Shown here piece by piece: positions 29,110-40,108 of a DNA stretch of 64,000 nucleotides (position 1 is the stretch's first letter; each line of letters starts with the position of its first letter). Source of the DNA: Loktanella sp. (GTDB lineage: Bacteria > Pseudomonadota > Alphaproteobacteria > Rhodobacterales > Rhodobacteraceae); contig JAIBDT010000006.1 in the NCBI GenBank assembly GCA_024686085.1, forward strand, positions 1 through 64,000, in the 5' to 3' direction. Under the pieces are notes generated by a model, which saw only the letters and a list, made by a program, of their open reading frames with translations, made no database searches and was not told the origin of the DNA. A program made the translations under genes and the position numbers.

Positions 29110-30060
29110 ATGAGCGGATTATTAGCCTTATTGGATGATGTAGCTGCAATTGCAAAAGTGGCGGCCAGTTCTGTGGATGATGTTGCGGCGATGACCGTAG
29201 AGGCTGGCACCAAGACCGCCGGCATTGTGATCGACGATGCAGCGGTTACGCCGACCTACGTGCAAGGGTTCAAAGCCGAGCGCGAATTGCCAATTATTTG
29301 GAAGATTACCAAGGGGTCGTTTTTTAACAAGCTGGTTGTCTTGCTACCCTTGGCGATGCTGATGAATGCTTTTGCGCCGTGGTTGGTCACGCCGCTGTTG
29401 ATGCTGGGCGGGGGGTATTTGTGTTTTGAGGGGGCGGAAAAGGTGGTGCATGCATTTGCGCCCCATGCAGACGCCCATGTCGCGGCGGACTTTGCGGTAG
29501 GTGATCCCGCGCAGCTGGAAGAGGCCCGCGTAAAAGGCGCGATCAAGACCGACTTTATCCTGTCCGCCGAGATTATGACGATCTCGCTGGCGGCGATCCC
29601 TGCCGCGACGTTTTGGTTAGAGGCGGCTACGTTGGCTGTGGTCGGGATTGCGATTACGATTGTGGTCTACGGCTCTGTCGCTTTGATCGTAAAAATGGAC
29701 GACGTGGGTCTCTGGCTGGCACGTACGGGGCGCACCGATGCGGGGCGGCGCTTTGGGCGGGCCTTGGTCCGTGGCATGCCGAAGTTCCTGAAAGTCCTGT
29801 CCGTTGTGGGGACGGCGGCGATGCTTTGGGTCGGGGGCTCGATTATCCTGCACGGGCTGGAGGTCACGCATCTGTGGGCGACGCCTTATGAGGCGATCCA
29901 TCATTGGGCCGAGGCTGTTGCTGCAAATGTTGGCGCTGGTTGGCAAGGATTTGCAAGCTGGGCAGTCACGGCTGTGGCCGATGGCGTGTTTGGCTTTGTG
30001 GTCGGGCTTTTGTTGATCCCGATTGTCACCCGCGTATTCGGGCTTTTTGCCAAAGCATAA
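29110..30060 (+). CDS. DUF808 (YedI-like) inner membrane protein
   Basis: MSGLLALLDDVAAIAKVAASSVDDVAAMTVEAGTKTAGIVIDDAAVTPTYVQGFKAERELPIIWKITKGS is typical of DUF808. Confidence 0.93.
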   Translation: MSGLLALLDDVAAIAKVAASSVDDVAAMTVEAGTKTAGIVIDDAAVTPTYVQGFKAERELPIIWKITKGSFFNKLVVLLPLAMLMNAFAPWLVTPLLMLGGGYLCFEGAEKVVHAFAPHADAHVAADFAVGDPAQLEEARVKGAIKTDFILSAEIMTISLAAIPAATFWLEAATLAVVGIAITIVVYGSVALIVKMDDVGLWLARTGRTDAGRRFGRALVRGMPKFLKVLSVVGTAAMLWVGGSIILHGLEVTHLWATPYEAIHHWAEAVAANVGAGWQGFASWAVTAVADGVFGFVVGLLLIPIVTRVFGLFAKA

Positions 30061-30092
30061 AAAAATCGGGGCGCAGTTGCCTGCGCCCCGAT
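30059..30092 (-). terminator. Rho-independent terminator of tkt
   Basis: Perfect 12-bp stem ATCGGGGCGCAG-TTGC-CTGCGCCCCGAT, followed on the minus strand by a 7-nt U tract. Confidence 0.9.
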
Positions 30093-30118
30093 CCAAGATG
30101 GGTGCATACCCGTACTGA

Positions 30119-32146
30119 TTAGCCCAGCAGTGATTTCACCTGTGCGGCCACATTGGCGGCTGTGATGCCGAACTTTTCGAACAATGTCTCTGCTGGTGCG
30201 GATGCGCCAAAGCTATCCATGCCAACAAAGGCTGCTTTTTTGGCCTGACCGCGCTCTGCGCATAGGAACCGTTCCCAGCCCATTTTCACGCCTGCTTCAA
30301 CAGCGACACGCACCGGACCTGCGGGCAACACGCGCTTGCGGTAGCTTTCTTCTTGCTCAAGGAACAACTCGTGGCATGGCATAGACACAACGCGTGTGCC
30401 GATGCCCTCGGACTGCAGCAGGTCACGGGCGGCAAGGGCAACTTCTACCTCGGATCCTGTGGCCATGATGATCGCTTGGCGTTTGCCTTCGGTGTCCGCC
30501 AAGATGTAGCCACCTTGGGCTGTCAGGTTTTTGACCTTATGCTCTAGACGTACAGTTGGCAGGTTCTGGCGCGACAGACACAGCACGGAAGGGGTGCTTG
30601 TGGATGTCAGGGCCAATTCCCAAGCTTCTGCAGTTTCCACAGTATCCGCAGGGCGGAAAACATGCGTGTTTGGCGTGGCGCGCATCATCGCAAGGTGCTC
30701 GACAGGCTGGTGTGTCGGGCCATCTTCGCCAAGGCCGATGCTGTCGTGGGTCATAACATAAGTCACAGGCACGCCCATCAGCGCGGAAAGGCGCATAGAG
30801 CCGCGTGCGTAATCGGTGAAGCACATGAAAGTGCCGCCATAAGCGCGCGCGCCGCCGTGCAGCGCCATGCCGTTCATGGCAGCGGCCATGCCATGTTCGC
30901 GCACACCATAGTAGATGTAGCGGCCTTCGCGGGTGTCAGGGTGGAACACGCCCATGTCACTGGTTTTTGTGTTGTTCGAGCCAGTAAGGTCGGCAGAGCC
31001 GCCAATCGTTTCCGCCATGATCGGGTTGATCACTTTCAACGCTTCTTCGGACGACTTGCGTGTCGCATACTTGGGCGCTGTCTCGGTCGCGTTCTTTTTA
31101 AACGCGCGGATCGCAGAAACCAGCTTCTTTGGGGCCTCGCCCGCATAAGCACGGGTGAACTCGGCCTGTTTGGTGCCAGACAGCTTTGCAAAACGGTCTT
31201 CCCACGCGGCGCGTGTCGCAGCACCACGGGCGCCGATGGCTTCCCACTGTGCTTTGATATCTGCAGGCACGTTGAACGATCCAGCCGGCCAGCCGTAGGC
31301 TTCTTTGGTTGCGGCCATTTGGTCGGCATCCGTCAAAGCGCCGTGGCCTTTGGATGTGTCTTGGGCCGCATGCCCCAGTGCGATGTGTGTCTTACACGCG
31401 ATCATGGACGGACGCGGGTCATTCTTGGCGACAGCAATTGCTGCGTCAATCTCGTTTGGATTGTGACCGTCGATTTCCTGCACATGCCAGCCGGAGGCTG
31501 CAAAACGCATCATCTGGTTTGTTTTATCAGCGATATCGACAGTGCCATCGATGGTGATGTTGTTGTTGTCCCACAGCACGATCAGGTGGCCGAGTTCCTG
31601 CATACCAGCAAGGCCGATGGCCTCTTGCGATACACCCTCCATCAAGCAACCGTCGCCCGCGATGACGTAAGTGTGGTGGTTCACAACAGCTTTGCCGTAG
31701 CGTGCGCGCTGGATTTCTTCAGCAATCGCAAACCCGACAGAGTTGGCGATACCTTGGCCAAGCGGACCTGTGGTGGTTTCGATACCTCGTGCATGACCGT
31801 ATTCAGGGTGACCTGCGGTTTTCGCCCCCCACTGGCGGAAGTCCTTGATCTGATCAAGCGTGATGTCCTCGTAACCTGTGAGATACATCAGGGAATAAAG
31901 TAACATAGACCCGTGGCCCGCTGACAGGATGAACCGATCGCGATCAGGCCAGTTCGGGGCCTTGGGATCAAAGTTTAGGTGCTTTTCAAAAAGCACTGTC
32001 GCAACATCGGCCATGCCCATCGGCATACCAGAATGACCAGAGTTTGCGGCGGCCACTGCGTCCAGTGTCAGGGTGCGGATTGCGGCCGCTTTCATCCAAT
32101 GATCAGGGTGGGCGGTGCGAAGGGCTGCTATATCCAAGGTTTTCAT
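30119..32146 (-). CDS. tkt: Transketolase
   Basis: 675 aa; [39 protein letters not shown] motif [18 protein letters not shown]. Confidence 0.97.
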   Translation of the reverse strand: MKTLDIAALRTAHPDHWMKAAAIRTLTLDAVAAANSGHSGMPMGMADVATVLFEKHLNFDPKAPNWPDRDRFILSAGHGSMLLYSLMYLTGYEDITLDQIKDFRQWGAKTAGHPEYGHARGIETTTGPLGQGIANSVGFAIAEEIQRARYGKAVVNHHTYVIAGDGCLMEGVSQEAIGLAGMQELGHLIVLWDNNNITIDGTVDIADKTNQMMRFAASGWHVQEIDGHNPNEIDAAIAVAKNDPRPSMIACKTHIALGHAAQDTSKGHGALTDADQMAATKEAYGWPAGSFNVPADIKAQWEAIGARGAATRAAWEDRFAKLSGTKQAEFTRAYAGEAPKKLVSAIRAFKKNATETAPKYATRKSSEEALKVINPIMAETIGGSADLTGSNNTKTSDMGVFHPDTREGRYIYYGVREHGMAAAMNGMALHGGARAYGGTFMCFTDYARGSMRLSALMGVPVTYVMTHDSIGLGEDGPTHQPVEHLAMMRATPNTHVFRPADTVETAEAWELALTSTSTPSVLCLSRQNLPTVRLEHKVKNLTAQGGYILADTEGKRQAIIMATGSEVEVALAARDLLQSEGIGTRVVSMPCHELFLEQEESYRKRVLPAGPVRVAVEAGVKMGWERFLCAERGQAKKAAFVGMDSFGASAPAETLFEKFGITAANVAAQVKSLLG

Positions 32147-32384
32147 CCTATGTGTTGGCGAATGTAAGTTGTTGTCAGCGTCATAACAGGGCAGGGACTA
32201 AGATCAAGCGTGCGGTGTAAGTCTTTCAATTCGTTGAGAGGTGCTTATTTGCTGGCAGGGCGCTGATCGCTTAGTCTGGAACACAAGAGGCACGATTCGG
32301 TCATGATAAGTACCTGCAAAAGGCAACGCGCCATGACATGGATGAATTTGCGCTCGAGATTCGGGCGTTTGGAAGGATGGGCAG

Positions 32385-32876
32385 ATGAGTGACATTGACA
32401 AACTAGAGAGCCGGATCACGGCGGCGTTGGACCGCATTCGGCGGGGTGTTGCCGAGATGAACGCAACGGCAGCCCGTGCCGCCGAACCCGTCCCAGAGGT
32501 CGAAGACGAAACCGCAGCCCTGCGCTACCAGCTGGAAGAAGAGCAAACCGTCAATGCCCAACTCGAAGAACGGGTGCGGGTGCTGAAAGAACGCCAAGAC
32601 AGCAATGTCGCGGCTCTTCAGAAACGGGTTGAGACCCAATCGGCACAGATTGCGGCGCTTGATGGCGATATTCAACGGCTGCGGGCGTCAAATGCGGATC
32701 TTACGGACGTGACGGCGCAATTGCGTAGTGCGGCGGCGAAAGATTCAGTCACACCAGAGCTGATCAACCGTGCCGCATTGGCCGAGGTCGAGGCACTTAC
32801 GGCGCAACGCGCGGCTGATGTGGACGAAATGGACGCGATTATCTCCGAGCTGAAACCACTGATAGAGGAGGCCTAA
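32385..32876 (+). CDS. Coiled-coil protein in operon with zapA (ZauP-like candidate)
   Basis: 163 aa, heptad-rich (ALRYQLEEEQTVNAQLEERVRVLKERQDSNVAALQKRVETQ); 1 nt from zapA start. Confidence 0.8.
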   Translation: MSDIDKLESRITAALDRIRRGVAEMNATAARAAEPVPEVEDETAALRYQLEEEQTVNAQLEERVRVLKERQDSNVAALQKRVETQSAQIAALDGDIQRLRASNADLTDVTAQLRSAAAKDSVTPELINRAALAEVEALTAQRAADVDEMDAIISELKPLIEEA

Positions 32877-32877
32877 G

Positions 32878-33261
32878 ATGCCCCAAGTTGAAATAACCAT
32901 TGGTGGACGGAATTTTGAAGTTGCCTGCCAAGAGGGCGAGGAACACTTTCTGCACTCTGCCGCCGCTATGCTGGACGTTGAAGCATCGCATCTGGCCAGC
33001 CAAGTCGGACGGATCACCGAGGCGCGGATGCTTTTGATGGCGGGCCTGATGCTGGCGGATAAAACTGCGGGTCTGGAAGACAAAGTCAAAGAAGCCGACG
33101 CAAAGGTCACGCAGCTACAATCGCAAATCAACATGCTGGAATCCCGGCCTGCCGCGCGGATCGAAGTGCCCGTCGTGCCAGCAGAAGTAACAGATACGCT
33201 GGCAGAGCTCGCCGCCCAAGCTGAGGCGCTGGCCGATCAGATCGAAGGCGAAACCGCGTAA
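32878..33261 (+). CDS. zapA: Cell division protein ZapA
   Basis: MPQVEITIGGRNFEVACQEGEEHFLHSAAAMLDVEA...ARMLLMAGLMLADK. Confidence 0.93.
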   Translation: MPQVEITIGGRNFEVACQEGEEHFLHSAAAMLDVEASHLASQVGRITEARMLLMAGLMLADKTAGLEDKVKEADAKVTQLQSQINMLESRPAARIEVPVVPAEVTDTLAELAAQAEALADQIEGETA

Positions 33262-33280
33262 CGCCAGTCAGTAGACATGC

Positions 33281-33312
33281 AAAAAGGCGCAACAGTGATG
33301 TTGCGCCTTTTT
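33281..33312. terminator. Bidirectional rho-independent terminator
   Basis: Perfect 14-bp stem AAAAAGGCGCAACA-GTGA-TGTTGCGCCTTTTT between convergent zapA and grxD. Confidence 0.95.
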
Positions 33313-33328
33313 CTTTGGGAAATCAGGT

Positions 33329-33688
33329 TTACCCGTTTGCTTCGCGGATTTTGTCTGCGGCGGCTTTGTCAAAAGTGACGCCGTTGTCTGTGAACAACGT
33401 GTCCAACTCGCCAGACAGCGTCATCTCTGTGATGATGTCGCAGCCGCCAACAAATTCGCCTTTGACGTAAAGCTGCGGCACAGTTGGCCAATCGGAATAG
33501 TCCTTGATGCCTTGGCGGATTTCTTCGTCTGCCAGCACGTTCACGTCGGCAAATTCCACGCCCATGAAGTTCAAAACGCCTGCGACGCGCGACGAGAACC
33601 CACACTGTGGCATGGATTTTGTGCCCTTCATGAAAAGCACGACGTCATTGGATGTGACGGTTTCTTTGATTTGGTCTGCAGTTGTCAT
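33329..33688 (-). CDS. grxD: Monothiol glutaredoxin, Grx4 family
   Basis: VVLFMKGTKSMPQCGFSSRVAGVLNFMGVEFADVNVLADEEIRQGIKDYSDWPTVPQLYVKGEFVGGCDIITEM. Confidence 0.96.
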   Translation of the reverse strand: MTTADQIKETVTSNDVVLFMKGTKSMPQCGFSSRVAGVLNFMGVEFADVNVLADEEIRQGIKDYSDWPTVPQLYVKGEFVGGCDIITEMTLSGELDTLFTDNGVTFDKAAADKIREANG

Positions 33689-33700
33689 GTCATATGTCCT

Positions 33701-33937
33701 TTATGCGGGCGCTTTGGTGGTCAGCGCCAAAGCGTGTAAATCGCCGTTACTGCCGTCCATTTTGCCCTTGAGGGCAGCATAAACGGCGCGTTGTTGTTGA
33801 ACGCGGTTTTTGCCAGCAAAGCTTGCGTCGATCACTTCGGCGGCGAAATGCGCGCCGTCGTCACCTTGCACGGTGATCTGTGCGTCCGGAAATTCTGCGC
33901 GAAGCAGCGTTTCAATCTCTTGGGCTGTGATGGGCAT
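33701..33937 (-). CDS. BolA family protein
   Basis: 78 aa, AEVIDASFAGKNRVQQQRAVYAALKGKMDGSNGDLHALALTTKAP; next to grxD. Confidence 0.93.
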   Translation of the reverse strand: MPITAQEIETLLRAEFPDAQITVQGDDGAHFAAEVIDASFAGKNRVQQQRAVYAALKGKMDGSNGDLHALALTTKAPA

Positions 33938-34035
33938 AATGCGTCCTCTTGATCTGTTGCACTATAGGTAGGCGCGTGGGCACCAATCAGCAAGTGTTGG
34001 TGCCCATGGCGGGCATATTTTACCAAAGCAGGGGC

Positions 34036-36195
34036 TTAGGCCACCGCGTCTTGGAATGCGCTGCGGAACGTCGCGGCGAGCGTTGCCAAAGGCGCGTTAT
34101 GATTGCCAAATGACACCATATCGCCACCAACCTTGCCGACCATCGCCAGATGGACGTCTGCGCGGCCTGCGGCGACCATCAGGTCTTCGGCTTGGTCAAA
34201 GTTGCACGCGATCAGGTAACGCGCTTGGTCTTCGCCAAACAGGGTCGGGGTGTCGTCTGCGTCTAGCGTGATACCAACGCCTGCGGCCTCTGCCATCTCG
34301 AATGCTGCCAAAGCCAAGCCACCGTCCGACAGATCAGTGCAGGCACGGATCAACTGGTGATTGGCGCGGATAAAGTCGCCGTTGCGCTTTTCAGCGGCCA
34401 GATCGACATGTGGTGCATCACCTTCGGCACGGCCGTAAACTTCGGCCAACAAGGCAGACTGACCAAGGTGCCCGTGGGTTTCACCGACCAAAAGCAGCAC
34501 ATGTCCGTCGCGGATTTGGCCCGTGATCATCAGATCGGGATGGGCGATAATGCCAACAGCGCCGATTGTGGGCGTTGGCAAGATACCTGTGCCGTCGGTC
34601 TCGTTATACAAGGACACGTTGCCTGACACGATTGGCATGTCCAGCGCTATGCAAGCCTCACCGATGCCTTGGATGGCGCCCACGAACTGACCCATGATCT
34701 CGGGCTTTTCGGGGTTGCCGAAGTTCATGTTGTCGGTGGTGGCAAGCGGTGTCGCGCCCACGGCGGTGAGGTTGCGGTAGGCTTCAGCCACGGCCTGTCT
34801 GCCACCTTCAACAGGGTTTGCCTTGACGTAGCGCGGGGTCACGTCGGAGGTGAAGGCCAGCGATTTATCGGTGCCGTGCACGCGCACGATGCCAGAACCA
34901 GCGCCGGGGCTGCGGGCCGTGTCGCCCATGACCTGTTGGTCATATTGCTCGTAGACCCACTGTTTGCCTGCGTAATTCGGGCTGCTGATCAGGGCGTTTA
35001 GACCGTCGATTGGGTTCACACCGACAATATCTCCAAGCGGGGCGGCGGCAGGGGTCGGCACCCAAGGGCGGTCATATTCAGGGGCAGAGCCTGACAGCGT
35101 CGCCAGCGGCAAATCCGCCTTCACCACACCGTTATGCATCACAAGGAAACGGTCCTCGGCAATCGTCTCACCGACAATGGCAAAGTCGAGATCCCATTTC
35201 ACAAATACGGCACGCGCTTCGGCTTCAAGCTCTGGCTTCAGGACCATCAACATGCGCTCTTGGGACTCGGAAAGCATCATTTCGTAGGCGGTCATGTTTT
35301 CTTCGCGCTGCGGGACATCTTCGAGGTTCAGTTTGACGCCCAAACCACCTTTGTCGCCCATTTCAACGGCAGAACAGGTCAGACCCGCGGCCCCCATGTC
35401 TTGGATCGAAATCACAGCGCCTGTTGCCATGAGTTCTAAGGTCGCTTCCATCAAGCGCTTTTCAGTAAACGGATCACCGACCTGCACCGTGGGGCGCTTG
35501 TCCTCAATAGTGTCATCAAACTCTGCCGAGGCCATCGTCGCACCGCCAACACCGTCGCGGCCAGTCTTTGCGCCCAGATAAACAACGGGCATGCCAACCC
35601 CAGAGGCGGCTGAGTAGAAGATCTTGTCAGTGTCTGCGATGCCAGCCGCAAATGCGTTCACAAGGCAGTTGCCGTTATACGCTGGATCAAATCGGACCTC
35701 GCCACCAATGGTGGGGACGCCAAAGCAGTTGCCATAACCACCCACACCCGCCACGACACCATTAACCAACTGGCGGGTCTTGTGGTGGGACGGCTCGCCG
35801 AACGACAACGAGTTCATCGCAGCAACAGGGCGGGCGCCCATGGTAAAGACATCGCGCAAAATACCGCCGACGCCAGTGGCGGCCCCTTGGTAGGGTTCGA
35901 TGTAAGACGGATGGTTGTGGCTTTCCATCTTGAAGACAACACACTGGCCATCGCCAATATCAACGATGCCTGCGTTCTCGCCTGGACCACAAATAACCTG
36001 CGAACCTTCGGTCGGCAAAGTGCGCAGCCATTTCTTGGAGGACTTGTAAGAACAATGCTCGTTCCACATCGCCGAGAAAATACCCAGCTCGGTGAAAGTC
36101 GGCTCTCGGCCAATGATTTCAAGAATACGCGCATATTCATCGGTTTTCAGTCCGTGCGCAGCAATTAGGTCTTCGGTGATGATTGGGTCTTGCAT
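34036..36195 (-). CDS. purL: Phosphoribosylformylglycinamidine synthase subunit II
   Basis: 719 aa; [60 protein letters not shown]. Confidence 0.98.
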   Translation of the reverse strand: MQDPIITEDLIAAHGLKTDEYARILEIIGREPTFTELGIFSAMWNEHCSYKSSKKWLRTLPTEGSQVICGPGENAGIVDIGDGQCVVFKMESHNHPSYIEPYQGAATGVGGILRDVFTMGARPVAAMNSLSFGEPSHHKTRQLVNGVVAGVGGYGNCFGVPTIGGEVRFDPAYNGNCLVNAFAAGIADTDKIFYSAASGVGMPVVYLGAKTGRDGVGGATMASAEFDDTIEDKRPTVQVGDPFTEKRLMEATLELMATGAVISIQDMGAAGLTCSAVEMGDKGGLGVKLNLEDVPQREENMTAYEMMLSESQERMLMVLKPELEAEARAVFVKWDLDFAIVGETIAEDRFLVMHNGVVKADLPLATLSGSAPEYDRPWVPTPAAAPLGDIVGVNPIDGLNALISSPNYAGKQWVYEQYDQQVMGDTARSPGAGSGIVRVHGTDKSLAFTSDVTPRYVKANPVEGGRQAVAEAYRNLTAVGATPLATTDNMNFGNPEKPEIMGQFVGAIQGIGEACIALDMPIVSGNVSLYNETDGTGILPTPTIGAVGIIAHPDLMITGQIRDGHVLLLVGETHGHLGQSALLAEVYGRAEGDAPHVDLAAEKRNGDFIRANHQLIRACTDLSDGGLALAAFEMAEAAGVGITLDADDTPTLFGEDQARYLIACNFDQAEDLMVAAGRADVHLAMVGKVGGDMVSFGNHNAPLATLAATFRSAFQDAVA

Positions 36196-36279
36196 GGGGG
36201 CCTCCGAGCAGTTGACCCGCTTTTAACGAGGGATCGGACAAGGGGGAAGCGCCAATACCGCTGGAAAATTGTGCAAAAC

Positions 36280-36360
36280 AAAAAAAATGCCGGGCACAAG
36301 GCCCGGCGAAGTCCAACAGGGAGGTTGAAAGTGATGAGCGTTAAAGCATCATCGCCTTCA
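36280..36360 (-). ncRNA. Small RNA, candidate alpha-r8 / MmgR ('suhB' RNA, Rfam RF00519) family
   Basis: RNA GAAGGCGAUGAUGCUUUAACGCUCAUCACUUUCAACCUCCCUGUUGGACUUCGCCGGGCCUUGUGCCCGGCAUUUUUUUU: hairpin 1 GAUGA(U)GC/GCUCAUC, hairpin 2 UUCAAC-[CUCCCU]-GUUGGA, terminator GCCGGGC-CUUGU-GCCCGGC-A-U8; upstream TTGATT-N17-TATTTG promoter-like. Confidence 0.75.
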
Positions 36361-36471
36361 GGGTTTCAAATAGTGCGCGATTTTTGACCAATCAAGAAAA
36401 AAAGCTTGAATCGCATGCAGCTCCGCTATGCGCTTGGTGCATAGCTTGCAGCGAAAGCCCTTATTTCGTGG

Positions 36472-37377
36472 CTATTCGCCTGCCGCGTCGCGTATTTTTC
36501 GGCGGTGCGCAAATATCTCTTCTTGCACAAAATCACGGAATGCGCTGATGCGTTTGGACTGGCGCAATTCTTCAGGATATGCCAAGAAAACAGGGACTTC
36601 TCCGGATTCCAGCTCTGGTAGAACGCGCACAAGGTCGGGGAAGTCTTCGGTGATGTAATCGGGCAAGATGCCTATGCCGAGGTTGTTCAGGACGCCTTGC
36701 AAAACGCCAAAGTAGTTGTTGACGGTGAACATGCTCGGGACGTCGAACGTCATGAGATACTGTAGCAAAGATGCACCAGCGGCAACTTGCGCTGACGACA
36801 GGCTTTGGCTGATCAGGCGGTGATTGCCGATGTCTTCGACTTGATTGATTTGGCCGTTCTTTTCCAAATAGGCAGGCGAGGCGTATAGCCGCATGCGCAC
36901 CGACATCAGACGTTTGCGGATCAAATCAGCCTGTGATGGCTCTTTCATGCGGATCGCAACATCCGCTTCGCGCATCGGAAGGTCCAAAACGCGTTCTTCG
37001 AGCATCAAATCGATCTTGAGATCGGGATACTTCTCATAAAGTTTTGGCAGGCGCGGGGCCAACCAAAGCGTTCCAAACGCCGTCGTGGTGGTAATGCGCA
37101 GATCGCCAAAGACCTCTTCTTCACTGTCGCGAATACGGGCAGAAGCGGCCTCTAGGCGTTTGTTCATCGATTTGGTGGCGTCAAACAGTAATTCGCCTTG
37201 CTCAGTCAGGATCAGGCCGCGGGCGTGTCGGTGGAACAGCGTGGTGTTTAGCGATTCTTCCAAAGCACGCACTTGGCGGCTGACAGCTGATTGGGACAGG
37301 TGCAGCGTATCACCCGCGTGGGTCAGCGACCCCGCATCCGCAACAGCGTGAAAAATTCTTAGCTTATCCCAGTCCAT
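36472..37377 (-). CDS. LysR family transcriptional regulator
   Basis: MDWDKLRIFHAVADAGSLTHAGDTLHLSQSAVSRQVRALEESLNTTLFHRHARGLILTEQG. Confidence 0.95.
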   Translation of the reverse strand: MDWDKLRIFHAVADAGSLTHAGDTLHLSQSAVSRQVRALEESLNTTLFHRHARGLILTEQGELLFDATKSMNKRLEAASARIRDSEEEVFGDLRITTTTAFGTLWLAPRLPKLYEKYPDLKIDLMLEERVLDLPMREADVAIRMKEPSQADLIRKRLMSVRMRLYASPAYLEKNGQINQVEDIGNHRLISQSLSSAQVAAGASLLQYLMTFDVPSMFTVNNYFGVLQGVLNNLGIGILPDYITEDFPDLVRVLPELESGEVPVFLAYPEELRQSKRISAFRDFVQEEIFAHRRKIRDAAGE

Positions 37378-37714
37378 GCGACTACTTCCTAAAGTCAAAT
37401 ACTCAACGACACGGATCAGTACGCGATCCAACTCTTAAATAGCAAACAGATGACAGCGGCCAATCGATCGATTTTCCAAGTCAAAGCCTTGGCGGTGGCG
37501 CTAACAAAACAGCTGCAACGCACATCTAGCACGATAAGTTTGAATGTTTCACCGCATGTTCTGCAAAAATTGAAAATAGTCGCCGATATGTTTGACGCGC
37601 AGCGATGGATTTCCCTCTCAAAGCACCTTATGCATATCAAATAAGCTGCTCGGCGCATCAATAAGCGCGGACAGCCGAGGCAATGGAATATGTAAGCGGC
37701 GAGGGCTTCAAAAA

Positions 37715-38527
37715 ATGGCAGTTGGTATCTTTGATAGTGGATTGGGCGGGCTGACCGTTTTGGATGCGGTGCAGCAACGATTGCCTGATGTGCCGTTTGT
37801 GTATCTAGGCGATAGCGCCAATGCGCCTTATGGCGTGCGGTCGCCCGAAGATATCTACAAGCTGACAACGACTTCGGTGCAGCGCCTGTTTGACGAAGGC
37901 TGCGACCTTGTGATCCTTGCGTGCAACACCGCAAGTGCGGCGGCTTTGCGCAAGATGCAGGAAAGCTGGATCCCAAAAGACAAACGCGTGCTTGGGGTTT
38001 TTGTGCCTTTGATCGAGGCACTGACTGAACGGCAGTGGGGCGATAATTCGCCACCCCGCGAAGTCGCGATAAAACATGTGGCCCTGTTCGCAACGCCAGC
38101 AACCGTCAGCAGCCGCGCATTCCAACGTGAATTTGCGTTCCGCGCAATCGGGGTCGATGTCGAGGCACAAGCCTGCGGCGGCGTCGTGGACGCGATTGAA
38201 GACGGTGACTTTATTTTGGCAGAGGCCTTGGTGCGCAGCCACGTGGACGCCCTGAAACGCAAAATGCCTACGCCAGACGCGGCAATTCTGGGCTGCACGC
38301 ATTACCCGCTGATGGCCGAGGCGTTCCAAGACGCACTTGGTGCGGATGTGGCGGTTTATAGCCAAGCAAACTTGGTCGCGGAAAGCCTTGCAGACTATTT
38401 GGACCGTCGCCCCGAAATGATCGGGTCTGGCACGCAAAGTGCGTATCTGACAACTGGCGACCCCAAAAAGGTCTCGGCGCGTGCGACCCAATTCCTGCGA
38501 CGTCAAATCACATTCACCGCCGCCTAA
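37715..38527 (+). CDS. murI: Glutamate racemase
   Basis: [40 protein letters not shown]...[11 protein letters not shown]...LGCTHYPLM. Confidence 0.97.
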   Translation: MAVGIFDSGLGGLTVLDAVQQRLPDVPFVYLGDSANAPYGVRSPEDIYKLTTTSVQRLFDEGCDLVILACNTASAAALRKMQESWIPKDKRVLGVFVPLIEALTERQWGDNSPPREVAIKHVALFATPATVSSRAFQREFAFRAIGVDVEAQACGGVVDAIEDGDFILAEALVRSHVDALKRKMPTPDAAILGCTHYPLMAEAFQDALGADVAVYSQANLVAESLADYLDRRPEMIGSGTQSAYLTTGDPKKVSARATQFLRRQITFTAA

Positions 38528-38579
38528 TTGCAGATCATCATCTCGCAACCTACATATATCCTAACCAAAGGATGACACT

Positions 38580-39608
38580 ATGACTAAGAACGTCGCTATT
38601 CTGGGCGCATCAGGCTACACAGGCGCCGAGTTGGTGCGCTTGATCGCAATGCATCCGTCGATGAAAATCACGGCACTTTCGGGGAACTCCAAGGCAGGCA
38701 TGGCCATGTCCGAAGTTTACCCGCACCTGCGCCACATGGACCTGCCACGCCTGACCACAATCGAGGACGTCAATTTTGACGATATAGATTTGGTATTCTG
38801 CGCGCTGCCACATGCGACCTCGCAGCAAGTCATAGCAGCATTGCCCGAAACTGTGAAAGTCGTGGACCTCTCTGCTGATTTCCGGCTGCGTGACCCCGCC
38901 GACTATAAAAAATGGTACGGTCAAGACCACGCTGCAGTTGATCTACAAAAGACCGCCGTCTACGGGCTGACCGAATTTTACCGCGAAGACATCCGCGCTG
39001 CACGCTTGGTCGCAGGCACAGGCTGCAACGCGGCGACAGGACAATACGCACTGCGGCCCTTGATTGCGGCAGGCGTTATTGACCTGGATCGGATCGTGAT
39101 CGACTTACAGGCCGCGGTGTCAGGGGCAGGGCGTGCGTTGAAAGAAAACTTGCTGCACGCAGAGCTATCCGAGAACGCGCATGGTTATGCGATGGGCGGC
39201 ACGCACCGGCACTTGGGGGAGTTTGACCAAGAGTTTAGCGCCATCGCAGGGCGCGACGTCAAAGTGCAATTCACCCCGCATCTGATCCCCGCAAACCGGG
39301 GAATACTGGCGACCGTCTATGTGGATGGGGACGCGAAGATCATCCACGAAACGCTTGAAAAAGCTTACGAAAACGAACCATTCATCGTGGTTCTGCCATT
39401 TGGCGAAACGCCGGCAATCAAACACGTGCGGGCGAGCAATTTTTGCCATATCGGCGTCGTGGCTGACCGCATTTCTGGGAGAGCAATCATCGTGGCAACC
39501 TTAGACAATTTAACCAAAGGGTCCAGCGGACAGGCGTTGCAAAACGCCAACCTCATGCTTGGGCTGGAAGAAACAGCAGGACTGATGTCCGCGGCGGTGT
39601 ACCCATGA
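38580..39608 (+). CDS. argC: N-acetyl-gamma-glutamyl-phosphate reductase
   Basis: [22 protein letters not shown]...LSADFRLRD...[16 protein letters not shown]. Confidence 0.97.
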   Translation: MTKNVAILGASGYTGAELVRLIAMHPSMKITALSGNSKAGMAMSEVYPHLRHMDLPRLTTIEDVNFDDIDLVFCALPHATSQQVIAALPETVKVVDLSADFRLRDPADYKKWYGQDHAAVDLQKTAVYGLTEFYREDIRAARLVAGTGCNAATGQYALRPLIAAGVIDLDRIVIDLQAAVSGAGRALKENLLHAELSENAHGYAMGGTHRHLGEFDQEFSAIAGRDVKVQFTPHLIPANRGILATVYVDGDAKIIHETLEKAYENEPFIVVLPFGETPAIKHVRASNFCHIGVVADRISGRAIIVATLDNLTKGSSGQALQNANLMLGLEETAGLMSAAVYP

Positions 39609-40063
39609 AGGGGCTGAAGAAAAAACGGCGCGTTCAGGTCATCACGTTGGCCTTTGTGGCCTTGGCGCTGTCCACGGGGCTGATTGGTTACGCGATGCGC
39701 GACGGGATCAACTATTTCAGATCGCCCAGCGAAGTGGCTGTTGCGCCGCCGCAACCGACCGAGCTTTTCCGGATCGGCGGGCTGGTGGCCGAAGGGTCGA
39801 TCATGCGTGGAGACGGCGAACAGGTATCATTTGCAGTGACCGACGGCGGGGCCACGATCCCTGTGGTGTATACTGGCATTCTACCTGATCTGTTTTCAGA
39901 AAACCAAGGCATGGTCGGACAGGGTCGGCTCGTGAACGGCACCTTCGAAGCCGTTGAAATCCTTGCCAAACATGACGAGACCTACATGCCAAAAGAGGTC
40001 ATAGATGCGCTGAAGGAACAGGGCAATTACGTTGATCCGGACGGTGCTGACGCGATCAATTAA
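39605..40063 (+). CDS. ccmE: Cytochrome c maturation protein CcmE
   Basis: [54 protein letters not shown]...[11 protein letters not shown]. Confidence 0.96.
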   Translation: MKGLKKKRRVQVITLAFVALALSTGLIGYAMRDGINYFRSPSEVAVAPPQPTELFRIGGLVAEGSIMRGDGEQVSFAVTDGGATIPVVYTGILPDLFSENQGMVGQGRLVNGTFEAVEILAKHDETYMPKEVIDALKEQGNYVDPDGADAIN

Positions 40064-40108
40064 CACATCTTACGCCATCTTGTGGTCATCCCAATTGCGA
40101 GGTGACAC

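Noticed and set aside
32147-32384. Possible gap-type operator (TGTTATGACGCTGACA) or 6S RNA upstream of tkt / zapA operon
   Set aside because: Half-site spacing differs from the other operator-like sites, and I could not draw a 6S-like long stem with central bubble from this region.
36334-36387. 17-codon + strand ORF with GGGAGG Shine-Dalgarno-like leader (MSVKASSPSGFQIVRDF)
   Set aside because: The 'SD' is the complement of the CCTCCCT loop of the minus-strand sRNA, and no downstream + strand gene would use it as a leader peptide.
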